Below, one piece after another: positions 8,785 to 17,224 of a DNA stretch of 64,000 nucleotides. Position numbers and translations under genes: made by a program. The notes under the pieces were generated by a model. It ran no database searches. It worked only from the letters and a program-made list of their open reading frames with translations, and had not been told where the DNA came from. Origin of the DNA: Corynebacterium pollutisoli (lineage in GTDB: Bacteria; Actinomycetota; Actinomycetes; Mycobacteriales; Mycobacteriaceae); NCBI RefSeq assembly GCF_900177745.1, contig NZ_FXAR01000001.1:186001-250000 (forward strand), given 5' to 3'. Numbering within the stretch: position 1 is the stretch's first letter; each line of letters opens with the position of its first letter.

Positions 8785-9237
8785 AGTAAATGCTGTCCAG
8801 CGCGACTACGTAGAAAGGCCAGAAGATAGTACCGGTCCGATAGATCCTCTACCCGAATTCTAATCATGTCGTGCGAGAGCGCGGATTGGGTCAGATAAGA
8901 GTCCGCGATGGTTACCGGGCCCAAATTCCGACCAGAGCAGGTCTGGAGGATGTCGCCTTCTTGGATCAGGTAATCCTCAAGCCTCGCGGTGCGCGTGACT
9001 GAGAGTCGGTCTGCCTCAGGTGGGAGATATTCAAAGACGTCGTAAGGCCGGAGGTACGGCACGAAGTCTTCTCCATCAACCGCGTAAGTTCGCTTAAACC
9101 TGCTTGGCGCATATGCACTACCAAGGCTGCGGATGTCCACGAGGGTGTGCCCGATTCCAGCACGGAGTAACTCACGAATCGGTCCTGCACTGCCGAGAAA
9201 GTAGTCGGCATCGAGGCGTCCCTCAGTGTAGAGACCC
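8785..9237 (-). pseudogene. Fragment of a type I restriction specificity (HsdS-like) gene
   Basis: The minus-strand frame reads GRLDADYFLGSAGPIRELL and then LGSAYAPSRFKRTYAVDGED, LRPYDVFEYLPPEADRLSV and EGDILQTCSGRNLGPVTI. This is the pattern of an HsdS target-recognition domain. The 3' end is cut by the ISL3 right terminus, and the 5' end by IS1380 copy 2 at CTAG. Removing copy 2 and one CTAG lets the frame continue for some codons into 10972-11030. No hsdM or hsdR is present, so it is a relic. Confidence 0.6.
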
Positions 9238-9241
9238 CTAG

Positions 9242-10971
9242 CCCGGATTTTTCACGGGTCCTGTCTCCAGTCCTCAGCACGGGGGTGACCGACTGCAGGG
9301 TCGGCGGAGTCCCGGCGGGTACTGGGCCGGGAAACCAGGGTCCGGTATGAGATCGTAGGGGAACTTCAGGACTGCAGTGACGAAAGCGTGCGGCTGGATG
9401 GGGCCAGGATCAGACGATCCGTCTGATCCTGGCCAGCCCATGCTCCAGTAACTCCCGGTGGGGCGCAGCCTGATCGAAGCGCAGGATGACCCGCCTTGCG
9501 TGACGCACCACGATCGCGGCGATCGACAACATCCTCGCCCGCAGCGTCTTCGGTTCCCATACCCACCACCGCGACCGCCGTTGCTGTGCCGCGGTACTGC
9601 CGGCAGCGGTGACCAACCCCGCCCAGGTGACGAGGCTCATTGCCAGGACCGCCACATGACACCACGTCTGATTCATCCGGAAACTCTCGTGCGGGAGTTT
9701 CCCCAACCCGCAGTCTTTCAGGTCCCGGATCCGTTGCTCGCACCTGCCCCTGCCGCGGTGCAGGACGTCGAGCCGGTTGGCATGGCCGGGGCGGTTGGTG
9801 ACAAAGGCCTGAACCCGGCGGCCATCGACATCCGTGATGCGAAGCTGCGCCCCGGACGCGGGGTGTTCCACCCGGATGATGATCCGCGTATCGTCGGGGT
9901 AGTTGTCCAGGTCGGGGCCCAGGGGTTCCCCGGCCCAGGACCGCATCCGGGAGGTGATATCGGCAACGTAGCCGTCACCCGGGTCGGTGACGGTGCCGTC
10001 GGGGCGGATGATGCCCTGCTTGACGGGGTCCCCCAGGGTCGAGGCGATCTCCCCGATCTGCCAGGTCACCGGGAACCCGATGGAATAGGCCAGGCCCTGG
10101 TCGTTGAGGTGGTTGAGAAAGGATTGGGAACCACCGGCGGCATCGGTACGCACCTGCAGGCGTGTGTCCCACTCGTGTCCGTCGGCGTGCTCGGGCAGAG
10201 CACTCACCGCCTGGTCCAGCACGGTGATGTGGTCGGCGGCGGTGTTGGATCCGGCGTTGCCGGGGCGCAGGAGCACGGCTGCGGGTTCCCCGGTCAGCCC
10301 GTCGCCGTGGTCGATGATCGCTGCCAGGGGGTGGAATCCGAAGTGTTTCTTCCACGTCGGGGTGGCATGCTCTTTGTCGGAGTGGGAGAGGATTTCGGTG
10401 GCGTCCAGGTCGATGACCAGTGGATTGTCGGTGGTGGCCCGGGCTGCGGGGTTGCGGGTGCCGCAGGCGGCCCAGGCGGCTCGACGGGCCGATTTCATCC
10501 CCGCCAGGATCGCCGTGGTGCCGTCAGAACCCAGGCCGGCGAGTTCTGCGTGGCGGCGATGCACCGTGGAGTCTGAGGGCACCTGGTCGATCAGGCCGGT
10601 GGCCACCAGCGGATCCAGGAGGTCCACGTCATTTGCGTCGTCCCCACCGAGGGCAAGTGCCAGGGCGAGAGTGGTCATGGTGTGGCCGGTGGTGTGGACC
10701 AGGTTCGGGTTCTGCCGGTCCCCGAGTTCAGTGTCGATCGCAGCGGCCACCCCGACCTGATCAGCGGTGGTGGCCAGTAGCATGAGTCCGGCGTTCGAAC
10801 ACAGTTGGGAAGGTGCGGGGGTGCCGATATGGAAGCTGGTAGTATTCACCCTGAGGGTGATCTTTTCGACCTGGGTGTCTGGAGTCTAAGCAACTACCAA
10901 TTTACCTGGTCAAGGGTCACTTTCTTCATTTCTTCAGCCGGTGTCCGGCTACTTCCCGTGAAAAACCCGGG
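9242..10971 (-). mobile_element. IS1380-family insertion sequence, copy 2 (1730 bp) with CTAG duplication
   Basis: Terminal repeats CCCGGATTTTTCACGGG (9242-9258) and inverse CCCGGGTTTTTCACGGG (10955-10971) differ at one of 17 positions. The 4-base target CTAG is duplicated at 9238-9241 and 10972-10975, so this copy is an intact, simple insertion. It has the same orientation as copy 1. It interrupts the hsdS-like relic. Confidence 0.92.
9410..10849 (-). CDS. IS1380-family transposase (copy 2)
   Basis: This 479-residue DDE transposase starts at GTG (MNTTSFHIGTPAPSQLCSN), with the same order of blocks as copy 1: DLDATEILSHSDKEHATP, then RTDAAGGSQSFLNHL and RCEQRIRDLKDCGLGKLPHE. Compared with copy 1 it lacks a few acidic residues in the DEDD region near residue 128. 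The reading frame is intact and both ends plus target duplication are present, so this copy is probably still active. It fills most of the element, with about 120 bases upstream of the gene and 168 downstream. Confidence 0.9.
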   Translation of the reverse strand: MNTTSFHIGTPAPSQLCSNAGLMLLATTADQVGVAAAIDTELGDRQNPNLVHTTGHTMTTLALALALGGDDANDVDLLDPLVATGLIDQVPSDSTVHRRHAELAGLGSDGTTAILAGMKSARRAAWAACGTRNPAARATTDNPLVIDLDATEILSHSDKEHATPTWKKHFGFHPLAAIIDHGDGLTGEPAAVLLRPGNAGSNTAADHITVLDQAVSALPEHADGHEWDTRLQVRTDAAGGSQSFLNHLNDQGLAYSIGFPVTWQIGEIASTLGDPVKQGIIRPDGTVTDPGDGYVADITSRMRSWAGEPLGPDLDNYPDDTRIIIRVEHPASGAQLRITDVDGRRVQAFVTNRPGHANRLDVLHRGRGRCEQRIRDLKDCGLGKLPHESFRMNQTWCHVAVLAMSLVTWAGLVTAAGSTAAQQRRSRWWVWEPKTLRARMLSIAAIVVRHARRVILRFDQAAPHRELLEHGLARIRRIV

Positions 10972-11041
10972 CTAGTGTGGAGGCATGGTGAAACTTCTCC
11001 GAGCCCAAGGCACATCCTCAGCACTATGCGGAAGAACGAGC

Positions 11042-12061
11042 ATGGAAGAACAGAAATTTGGTGAAACCTCCCACTTGGAAGAGTGGATCATTAAACACCC
11101 CGAGGTTATCGACCCGACGATGATGATCGTCACCACTCAATTCGACAATTGGGCCTCGGAAGTTGGGCCGTCGCTGGAGCGCCTCGACATTCTCGGCTTG
11201 TCGGCCTCAGGCGAGCTGGTCGTCATTGAACTCAAGCGGGGCAAAGACAAGACAGTTCATCTGCAGGCGCTCACTTACGCTGCGTTGGTGGCAAGTTTTA
11301 CGCTCGAGGTCCTCGCTCAGGCTCATGCTGCCTGGTACAACAAACGTTTCCAGCCAGCAGAAGAGATGACTGACGCCCAAGCCAAAGAGAAATTGGAGAA
11401 CTTCGTGGAGGCCGAGGACGAGGGTAAGGAGGAGCTGGTCTTCGCCTTGCCCAGGATCATTCTGGTCGCCCCGGGATTTCCCGCACCGGTGCTAACGACG
11501 GTTCAGTGGTTGAGTGAAGTTTCTCCAGATGTGACGGTGGAATGTCACCAGTACGGACTATTCGACGTTTCGTCGGGAAATAACGGGCCCGATGTGGTGG
11601 TTAGTTTCAACCGCATCTTCCCCGTGGAGGACATGGAGCGTATTCGGTTGCGTGCGCAATCCCCCCGGGTGTCTGTGGCGAAGGAACAGCGTTCGCGACA
11701 AGCGCCTGCAGTGATCAGAATTGCAGAGAAGAATCTGATCCCGGCAGGATCCCGGATCGACTTTGATCCTTCGACCAGGGTGAACAAGGAAAGTGTGGCT
11801 ACCGTGCAGGCGTGGTTAGATGAAGATCCGAACCGCCGGGAGTTCACGTGGGATCCGCATCTTCGGGAGCCTCTGCGTTGGGGTGTGGAGCCGGATAAGC
11901 GATGGGGGCCGACGGCTCTGCGAAACGAGCTTTTTGAGCGGGCGGGGGCACCGGAAGCGAACTTTGCGGCGACTGAGGCGTTCTTCTTTGAAGGGGAGCA
12001 CCTGGCGGTCGTGGCAGGCCGGGAAGCATCTGACGGAAACGGATCAAGTGAAGTTGTGTGA
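11042..12061 (+). CDS. NucS/DUF91-like putative nuclease-fold protein
   Basis: The N-terminal half resembles the NucS/DUF91 PD-(D/E)XK nuclease fold: LEEWIIKHPEVIDPTM, then RLDILGLSASGELVVIELK, which carries the D...E-x-K catalytic arrangement, and later YGLFDVSSG. The C-terminal 150 residues are unassigned. I choose ATG 11042, with GGAAGA six bases upstream; an in-frame ATG at 10985 lies just 10 bases from the IS target duplication and has no well-spaced ribosome site. It converges with the mobilization genes together with the next gene. DNA repair or defence roles are possible; neither is shown. Confidence 0.6.
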   Translation: MEEQKFGETSHLEEWIIKHPEVIDPTMMIVTTQFDNWASEVGPSLERLDILGLSASGELVVIELKRGKDKTVHLQALTYAALVASFTLEVLAQAHAAWYNKRFQPAEEMTDAQAKEKLENFVEAEDEGKEELVFALPRIILVAPGFPAPVLTTVQWLSEVSPDVTVECHQYGLFDVSSGNNGPDVVVSFNRIFPVEDMERIRLRAQSPRVSVAKEQRSRQAPAVIRIAEKNLIPAGSRIDFDPSTRVNKESVATVQAWLDEDPNRREFTWDPHLREPLRWGVEPDKRWGPTALRNELFERAGAPEANFAATEAFFFEGEHLAVVAGREASDGNGSSEVV

Positions 12062-12152
12062 GTCGTAGCATTGATCGGCGGGGCAGATTCTTTGGGTGAG
12101 TAGCGGATGTTTGAAGGCGCCTGCGAAAGAAGAAGTAAATGGGACTAGGAAA

Positions 12153-12674
12153 ATGACAGAGTATGAAGATTTAAAGACGCCGCTGCTAGAGGTGGACGCC
12201 GGATATGTATTTAGGGTGTTCCGAGAGGAAGGCGACGGCGCCTTCTTCTACCGTAAGCCCGGGGAGCCGCAACTTTTCCGTACCCGCGCGAGTGTGTTCT
12301 CCGCCATTCGACAATTTTTGGCAGCGTTTGGGCCAGTTGACGCGGTGCTGGAGGGGTACGACATCGAGGCCATTTTCCACGAACTTGTCCAGACCATCCC
12401 CATGCCGAGGCACTTCTCAAATGGAAACTTAGAATGGGTTTACGCCATCGTCGCGGATCAAGAAACCATCGAAGAGGCTGTAGCTAGGCATGAGCTTTCT
12501 AGCGAACAGCTCCTTGACCAGATCAGCGAACGCCTCGGAAAGGTGAAACTTGCTAGTGAGGACGGCCGCGAGCCTGAATTCCTTCGTTCCCAATGGATTG
12601 ACGACGAACTCCGCACGATTATGAGTCTGACGAGACAAGTCCGCATGCACCATCCCGTCGGACCCCGCCGCTGA
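12153..12674 (+). CDS. Unknown protein
   Basis: I do not recognise this 173-residue protein. It starts MTEYEDLKTPLLEVDAGYVF, with AGGAAA just upstream, and is acidic, soluble, and without a membrane segment or clear motif. It follows the NucS-like gene by about 90 bases on the same strand and ends 43 bases before the facing mob operon. Its position as accessory cargo and the lower GC of this stretch suggest it moved with the element. Partnership with the NucS-like protein is only a guess from position. Confidence 0.55.
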   Translation: MTEYEDLKTPLLEVDAGYVFRVFREEGDGAFFYRKPGEPQLFRTRASVFSAIRQFLAAFGPVDAVLEGYDIEAIFHELVQTIPMPRHFSNGNLEWVYAIVADQETIEEAVARHELSSEQLLDQISERLGKVKLASEDGREPEFLRSQWIDDELRTIMSLTRQVRMHHPVGPRR

Positions 12675-12716
12675 AACCGGCGACACGGTAAATCGCCGGC
12701 CACAAGGGGTGAGTCT

Positions 12717-13871
12717 CTACCTCCAGCCCTGATAGCGGTCGTACAGCCAATGGCCGACCGCATACGAGGCCCACAGCAACCCGGCGACAGAGCTGAGGCC
12801 TGCTGTTGCCCACAGGAGCGTGGCCCACCAGGTCGGTGCCGCCACCATTTGGGACCACAGCCATACGCTCAGGATCGGCAGCCCCAGAACATCCACCACG
12901 ACCGTGTGAACCACCCCTGAGATGACAAGAAGTGCCAGCACAAACGGGATTAGCGCCGCGAGAACACGCCCGAGGTTGGACCACGGCATCCACGCCACGA
13001 TATTCTTCACCCGCCTCTCGGTCCTGTCCGCGGCCTTGTTGACCTGGTCCAGGTGCTGAGAGGCCTGCGCCAGGCGCTTGGCTACCGTCGTCGCGGCCTT
13101 GGAGGCTGCCGTGTTGATCTGGGCGACTGTATCGGCTGATGCCTGCTGGAGCTGCTGCGTGGCTCCGCTCACCGACTGCCCTACAGCGTGAGAAAGCCGC
13201 TTGTCCAGGTCGCGGGTGGCCTGCTGAGCCAGCTGACGGGTATCCACCGTGATCCTGGGCGTCCCAGCCGCTTCGAGCGTGGAAATGAGCTTATCCGAAC
13301 TCGAGATCAGCCTCCGAGTTTCGGCGACGACGGCTTGGCCGTTCTTCATGTTCTTGAAGTCGTCGCTGGACATCTGGGTTCCGTCGGGCAGCGTCACCTG
13401 CTGATGCCTCCCGAGCAGATCCAGGGCGGATTTCACGGCCGAGTTCTGGTTCCTTACGCCAACGATCATTTCGCTCATCTGCTGGCTGAGCAGCTGGGAC
13501 TGCTCCTGGGACTGCTCTACGAGTGTCAGCAGCGTCGTCGCGCTCACGAACTCGGAGATGGAGCTCTCGGAGTCGTCGCTGGGCGGCGGCGACGGCAGCC
13601 TCGAGCTCACCGTCTCCTCCAGTGTCCTCAATCGCTGGCTCAGCGACTCCTGGTTCGAGCTCATCTGGTTGACGGCGGGGACCAGATCGCCGAGGACCGT
13701 CGCAATCTGGCGTAGCTGCGCCAGCTCGGGGTTCGGCTCCGGGCTGCTCGATGACGGGGGTGTGGGCGGGTTCTGCTCGGACGGCGGCGACGTGGAGGCC
13801 ACCGAGGGCGTCGTCGATAGCTCGCTGCTCTGCTTCTGCTGCGGCCTGCGCCTCATGGCTCGACTGCTCAT
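12717..13871 (-). CDS. Coiled-coil membrane protein overlapping the relaxase gene (MobB-like position)
   Basis: The 384-residue protein has a Ser/Pro/Gln-rich start (residues 1-50) and a long helical, Gln-rich region (about 50-290; for example RTLEETVSSRL, QQLQQASADTVAQINTAA). Two or three membrane segments follow near the C-terminus (VLAALIPFVLALLVISGVVHTVVV, shown in part: LAALIPFVLALLVISGVV; then ATLLWATAGLSSVAGLLWAS). The start has AAGGAAAG upstream. Its first 580 bases overlap the relaxase gene in another frame, as mobB overlaps mobA in RSF1010. I infer a membrane-anchored mobilization helper, with no sequence homology claimed. Confidence 0.65.
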   Translation of the reverse strand: MSSRAMRRRPQQKQSSELSTTPSVASTSPPSEQNPPTPPSSSSPEPNPELAQLRQIATVLGDLVPAVNQMSSNQESLSQRLRTLEETVSSRLPSPPPSDDSESSISEFVSATTLLTLVEQSQEQSQLLSQQMSEMIVGVRNQNSAVKSALDLLGRHQQVTLPDGTQMSSDDFKNMKNGQAVVAETRRLISSSDKLISTLEAAGTPRITVDTRQLAQQATRDLDKRLSHAVGQSVSGATQQLQQASADTVAQINTAASKAATTVAKRLAQASQHLDQVNKAADRTERRVKNIVAWMPWSNLGRVLAALIPFVLALLVISGVVHTVVVDVLGLPILSVWLWSQMVAAPTWWATLLWATAGLSSVAGLLWASYAVGHWLYDRYQGWR

Positions 13872-14772
13872 GGAGTTTTCTTTCCTTTTCTTTTTCTTCC
13901 GTGGCCATAGCCAGCGTCTCGGTCAATCCCAGGTAGGTGTAGGCATCCCCGATCTTCGATTGGGGTGCCGCCAGTCGCCGGCGTCCGTCACGACGCACCT
14001 CACCGGCGTCATCGACCAGGGCGTAGGTCAGGGTGGGCAGCCCACCCGAGCGCTTCGTTGCGGCCTGCTGGCGGATGGAGATCCCTATCTCCGCTGCGAC
14101 GTCGGTAAGGGTCTCGATGTCAGTGACGCGGTCGTCCCAGACCAGCTCATCAAGACGTGTGGCCATCCATGACCGCCAGGTCTTGGTATCCAGCTCGCTG
14201 ATCTCCAGCGCTGCGGCTTGGTCTTCGGTGGGGACGGGTTCTCTGCGGTGGCGGGCAAGCGCGTGGGAGCGGTCGTGGGCGAGTTCACGACGTTGAACGA
14301 CCTCGAGTCCGACCTCTTCCATTAATTCGTCGTTGACGGCACGGATCTGCCAATGCATCAACGCATTGGAATTGGCTTTCCCGGTCACCAGGTTGTGGTT
14401 AACCACCAACCCATGGACGTGGAGAAAACCGCCTTTAGAATCTGTATGCGCAACCACGACGACGGGCTCTGTCGGGCTGGCTCGCCGCAGCATCTCGTAC
14501 GTCACATCCACGGCCGCCTGGACATCGTCCGGGTTCGACGAGTCAAGCTCGGACGCAGAGAAGGAATGCACCACGCTGACTGCTTCCGTACTCCTTTTCG
14601 TGGGGTGAATCAGCGCTTCGATCGCTGCCACCGTGGTGGCCGGATCGCCCAGATCGGACAGGTAGGCGGCACTGCGCTCAGCGTCGTGACCCATAACGTA
14701 GGCCATCCAGCCTCGAGCCCCGCCGCGGCCACCGGCAGTGCGTTTTACCCGTGAGGTGACCACCACACTCAT
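13291..14772 (-). CDS. Relaxase / mobilization nuclease (MobA-type)
   Basis: This 493-residue protein would nick oriT and lead the strand into a recipient. The three-motif relaxase domain lies in residues 1-230: VVHSFSASELDSSNPDDV, then EPVVVVAHTDSKGGFLHVHG, the metal-binding H-x-H, followed by VVNHN. The region after about 290 is Glu/Arg/Ala-rich and low in complexity. There it shares 580 bases with the membrane protein in another frame, so one of the two frames may be constrained by the other. The start ATG overlaps the MobC stop (ATGA). Confidence 0.82.
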   Translation of the reverse strand: MSVVVTSRVKRTAGGRGGARGWMAYVMGHDAERSAAYLSDLGDPATTVAAIEALIHPTKRSTEAVSVVHSFSASELDSSNPDDVQAAVDVTYEMLRRASPTEPVVVVAHTDSKGGFLHVHGLVVNHNLVTGKANSNALMHWQIRAVNDELMEEVGLEVVQRRELAHDRSHALARHRREPVPTEDQAAALEISELDTKTWRSWMATRLDELVWDDRVTDIETLTDVAAEIGISIRQQAATKRSGGLPTLTYALVDDAGEVRRDGRRRLAAPQSKIGDAYTYLGLTETLAMATEEKEKERKLHEQSSHEAQAAAEAEQRAIDDALGGLHVAAVRAEPAHTPVIEQPGAEPRAGAATPDCDGPRRSGPRRQPDELEPGVAEPAIEDTGGDGELEAAVAAAQRRLRELHLRVRERDDAADTRRAVPGAVPAAQPADERNDRWRKEPELGREIRPGSAREASAGDAARRNPDVQRRLQEHEERPSRRRRNSEADLEFG

Positions 14773-15155
14773 GAGGACACCTCCGCCAGTGCTGCCTTAA
14801 GAATCTCGAGTAGTTCGTCGAGGTCTTTCATCTGGGACTGCAGGGCCTTGGGGCCAGCGACCTGATCGGTATGGAGTCGCCGCGCAGTCTGGTTAATGTT
14901 GACTCCGATGCGGTTGATCTCCCGCACCAGCGGGGCTAGATCAATCGCTACAGCACTGCTCCCACTCGACTCCACGGCAGGCTCTGCTCGACGACCATCG
15001 AGAGCCGCATGCGCGATCTCGATGCACGCCTCAGCCGCCTCAGTGCGAGACCGAAGAAGGAAGCGAGACTGCACTTCGTCCAGCATCGCATCGACTTCGG
15101 CTCGCAGTCGGAAGCTGCGCTTCCGAGAGCTCGGTAACTCAGCCACTGACCTCAC
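14769..15155 (-). CDS. MobC-like relaxosome accessory protein
   Basis: The 128-residue protein begins with a basic ribbon-helix-helix-like part (RKRSFRLRAEVDAMLDEVQ) and ends with the MobC-family block VREINRIGVNINQTARRLH near residues 77-95. MobC proteins bind and open oriT for the relaxase. The gene lies immediately upstream of the relaxase with a 4-base overlap. The start is a GTG at 15155; a second GTG nine bases inside is possible. An extended palindrome lies about 90 bases upstream. Confidence 0.75.
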   Translation of the reverse strand: MRSVAELPSSRKRSFRLRAEVDAMLDEVQSRFLLRSRTEAAEACIEIAHAALDGRRAEPAVESSGSSAVAIDLAPLVREINRIGVNINQTARRLHTDQVAGPKALQSQMKDLDELLEILKAALAEVSS

Positions 15156-15246
15156 CCCGCTCGCTTCGCATTGCTGGTGGGGTCAGTGCCTTCGTCACCG
15201 AGACCGACACTTCCGGTGCTGCACTGGGAGGAGGAGTGTCGGTGGG

Positions 15247-15313
15247 GGCAAGCAAAGGGAACGTCGGACAAAAGGCGCTGGGGCGCCTTTTTCCTTTGGT
15301 TCCCATGCTTGCC
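15247..15313. repeat. Nested 67-bp palindrome upstream of mobC (candidate oriT or terminator)
   Basis: Outer arms are GGCAAGCAAAGGGAAC (15247-15262) and its near-inverse GTTCCCATGCTTGCC (15299-15313). Inside them AAAAGGCGC and GCGCCTTTT form a 9-bp stem with loop TGGG, followed by further T. The inner hairpin looks like an intrinsic terminator, but the long outer arms and the place just before mobC suit an origin of transfer. Confidence 0.55.
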
Positions 15314-15379
15314 AGGGGAGTGGCTGCGCCCTCCCCTTGGATCCCCTCCGCCGGCGGCTGACGCCGCAACTCGTGACAA

Positions 15380-15733
15380 TCACTGCTGCGCACTGATTTG
15401 CCCCTCGTTAACCGATTCCCCCACCCTGCGGGTGGGGGCCGCAGCGTCTAGATTTCGTTCCTCATCAGACGGGGCAACTGCGGCAGGTTCATCGGCCTCC
15501 ACCTGGAGGCAGGCGTGGATGATCTGGTCGATGAGGTCATCATCGACGACGCCTGGATCGCGGATGAGCTTCCACAGATCCACGATCGGAAGTTCGACAT
15601 CGAGTGCGCGACAGCGCTTCTCGACGCGGTCAAGAAATTCCCGTCCCAGGCGTTCCTGCGCCCGCTCGCGTGTCTTCTGGAGTTTGGCTTCAAGCTCAGC
15701 AATTTGCTTCTGGATTGACTCGATAGATGCCAC
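15380..15733 (-). CDS. Small coiled-coil protein of unknown function in the mob/rep operon
   Basis: This is a 117-residue protein I do not recognise. It starts MASIESIQKQIAELEAKLQK, a strongly predicted coiled coil of about 40 residues. A short conserved-looking part follows (VELPIVDLWKLIRDPGVV) and then an acidic, disordered tail. It sits between the DNA polymerase and mobC on the same strand. Proteins of this size and shape next to mob genes are often accessory DNA-binding or partition factors, but there is no direct support here. Confidence 0.6.
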   Translation of the reverse strand: MASIESIQKQIAELEAKLQKTRERAQERLGREFLDRVEKRCRALDVELPIVDLWKLIRDPGVVDDDLIDQIIHACLQVEADEPAAVAPSDEERNLDAAAPTRRVGESVNEGQISAQQ

Positions 15734-15830
15734 TGTTTTCTCTCTTCTGATGTCGCTAGGTAATTACGGTTTTTGAGTGCGGTCGAAATCTTGCAGGGCG
15801 GTGCCCGAGTACGGAAAGTGAACATGGCTA

Positions 15831-17224
15831 TCACAGCTCCTCGTGCCACGTGCATTCGGGGTCGTCACAGGAGTCTTGCTGCCGATGCTCCCAAGCCGTT
15901 TCCGGCCACGGCACTTCATCGCGATAGCAGTCTGCCCAGTCACGGCCTGGTGCAGACAGCCCAGCTCGAACCGGCACCGTCGAACCCGAAGAGACCGAAA
16001 AATCGAACTGGAGAGCATCCAGTAGTGCAGTGCTGGCCTCATCTATCCGATCGCGCGGGACGCTGAGTACTACCTCGTCATGCACGATCAATCGCAGACG
16101 GGATGCTAACCAATTCGGAAGCCTCAGGATGCCGTCCATCATCAGATCCCGAGCTGTGCCCTGGCCCATAGCTGCCGGAGCCTGAGTCCATTCCCGGCCC
16201 GGTTCAATACGCACTGTCCGTCCGTGCGGAGTGCGTAAGACCTGCTTTCTTCCAGCTTCTTCTCTGATAACCCGCTTGTATGACGCGAGTGCTGGGAACT
16301 GCATGTCTAAGCGTCCCAGCAACCGTTTCGCTTCGTTTTCATCAATCCCGGCTGCCTTGGAGAGGCCCAGAGCCCCCATGCCGTATGTCGTAGCGTGGAC
16401 GACGACCTTGGCTTCGGAACGGCGTGGGTGATGGCCCGCGCGGTCCCATTCGTGAGCGCCAAAGAGAGCTTCCGCCATCGCCGAGTGGTAATCCTCTCCT
16501 TCAGCGAATGCTCGGATGTACCCCGGATCACCCGAAAGCACCGCCATCGCTCGAGCATCAATCTGGGAGAGGTCAGCAGCTATAAGCACCTCGTCGTCCG
16601 TGTCGGGAAGAATGAGCGCACGCTCCAGTACAAGCTGGCGCTCTCGCTTGCCCATCGTTGTCAGACCCGGTTTCGTGACACTGATGCGTCCGGTAGCCTG
16701 GTCTGCCCGGATGGCAGGATGTACACGATCGTGAGAGACATGCTTGAGTACCGTTTCTGCAAATGTCCGCTGGCGTCCCACCTTCTGCAATACATCCACC
16801 AGCTCGTTCACACCCGTGTTGCCGGGATGATGTTCCACAAGTTGACTCAATGCCTCCTGATTCAGGGCTAGAGCCCCCTTTTTTGTGCGAGGAGGGTCGA
16901 CACCAAGGCGTTGGAAAGTTGCTGCGATGGCGGCCTTGCCAGCCGCCTGTAGGTGAGGAGCCTTGCCTCGTAGCGGCACGCCCGCGATGTCACGAAGTCT
17001 CTGGAAGTCGCGATCCAGGAGTCGTCGCTGGGCCTCGATCCTCTGCTCTGCAGCATCGATATCAACTCGGAGGCCACTTCTCTCGATCTGGCCGACACGC
17101 CACATCACGGTGTGCTCTCGACGGGCATAGCCATCAATGCGCAATTTTGCGGCAATCTGGCGCGTTAATTCCACGTCTTGGGCTGCGTAAGCGCGGTAAC
17201 GGTCATCGTTGGTGGGGATGGCAT
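15831..17224 (-). pseudogene. Family A DNA polymerase, polymerase part (gene broken by IS256 element)
   Basis: The frame contains polymerase motif A (IAADLSQIDARAMAVLSGD), motif B (HATTYGMGALGLSKAAGI) and motif C (RLIVHDEVVLSV). The upstream codons PTNDDRYRAYAAQDVELTRQ belong to the 3'-5' exonuclease domain and continue in the fragment at 18676-19119. Joining the two parts and dropping one 8-base duplication gives a 609-residue protein, close to phage and plasmid PolA-like replicases. A shorter product from an internal start such as ATG 17174 would retain the polymerase domain, so residual function is possible. Confidence 0.85.

Noticed and set aside
2717..10971. Simple composite transposon bounded by the two IS1380 copies
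   Set aside because: Copy 2 has its own CTAG duplication as a single insertion, and copy 1 lacks matching flanks. The copies also differ along their length. The pair may still move DNA together, but the sequence does not show one composite insertion.
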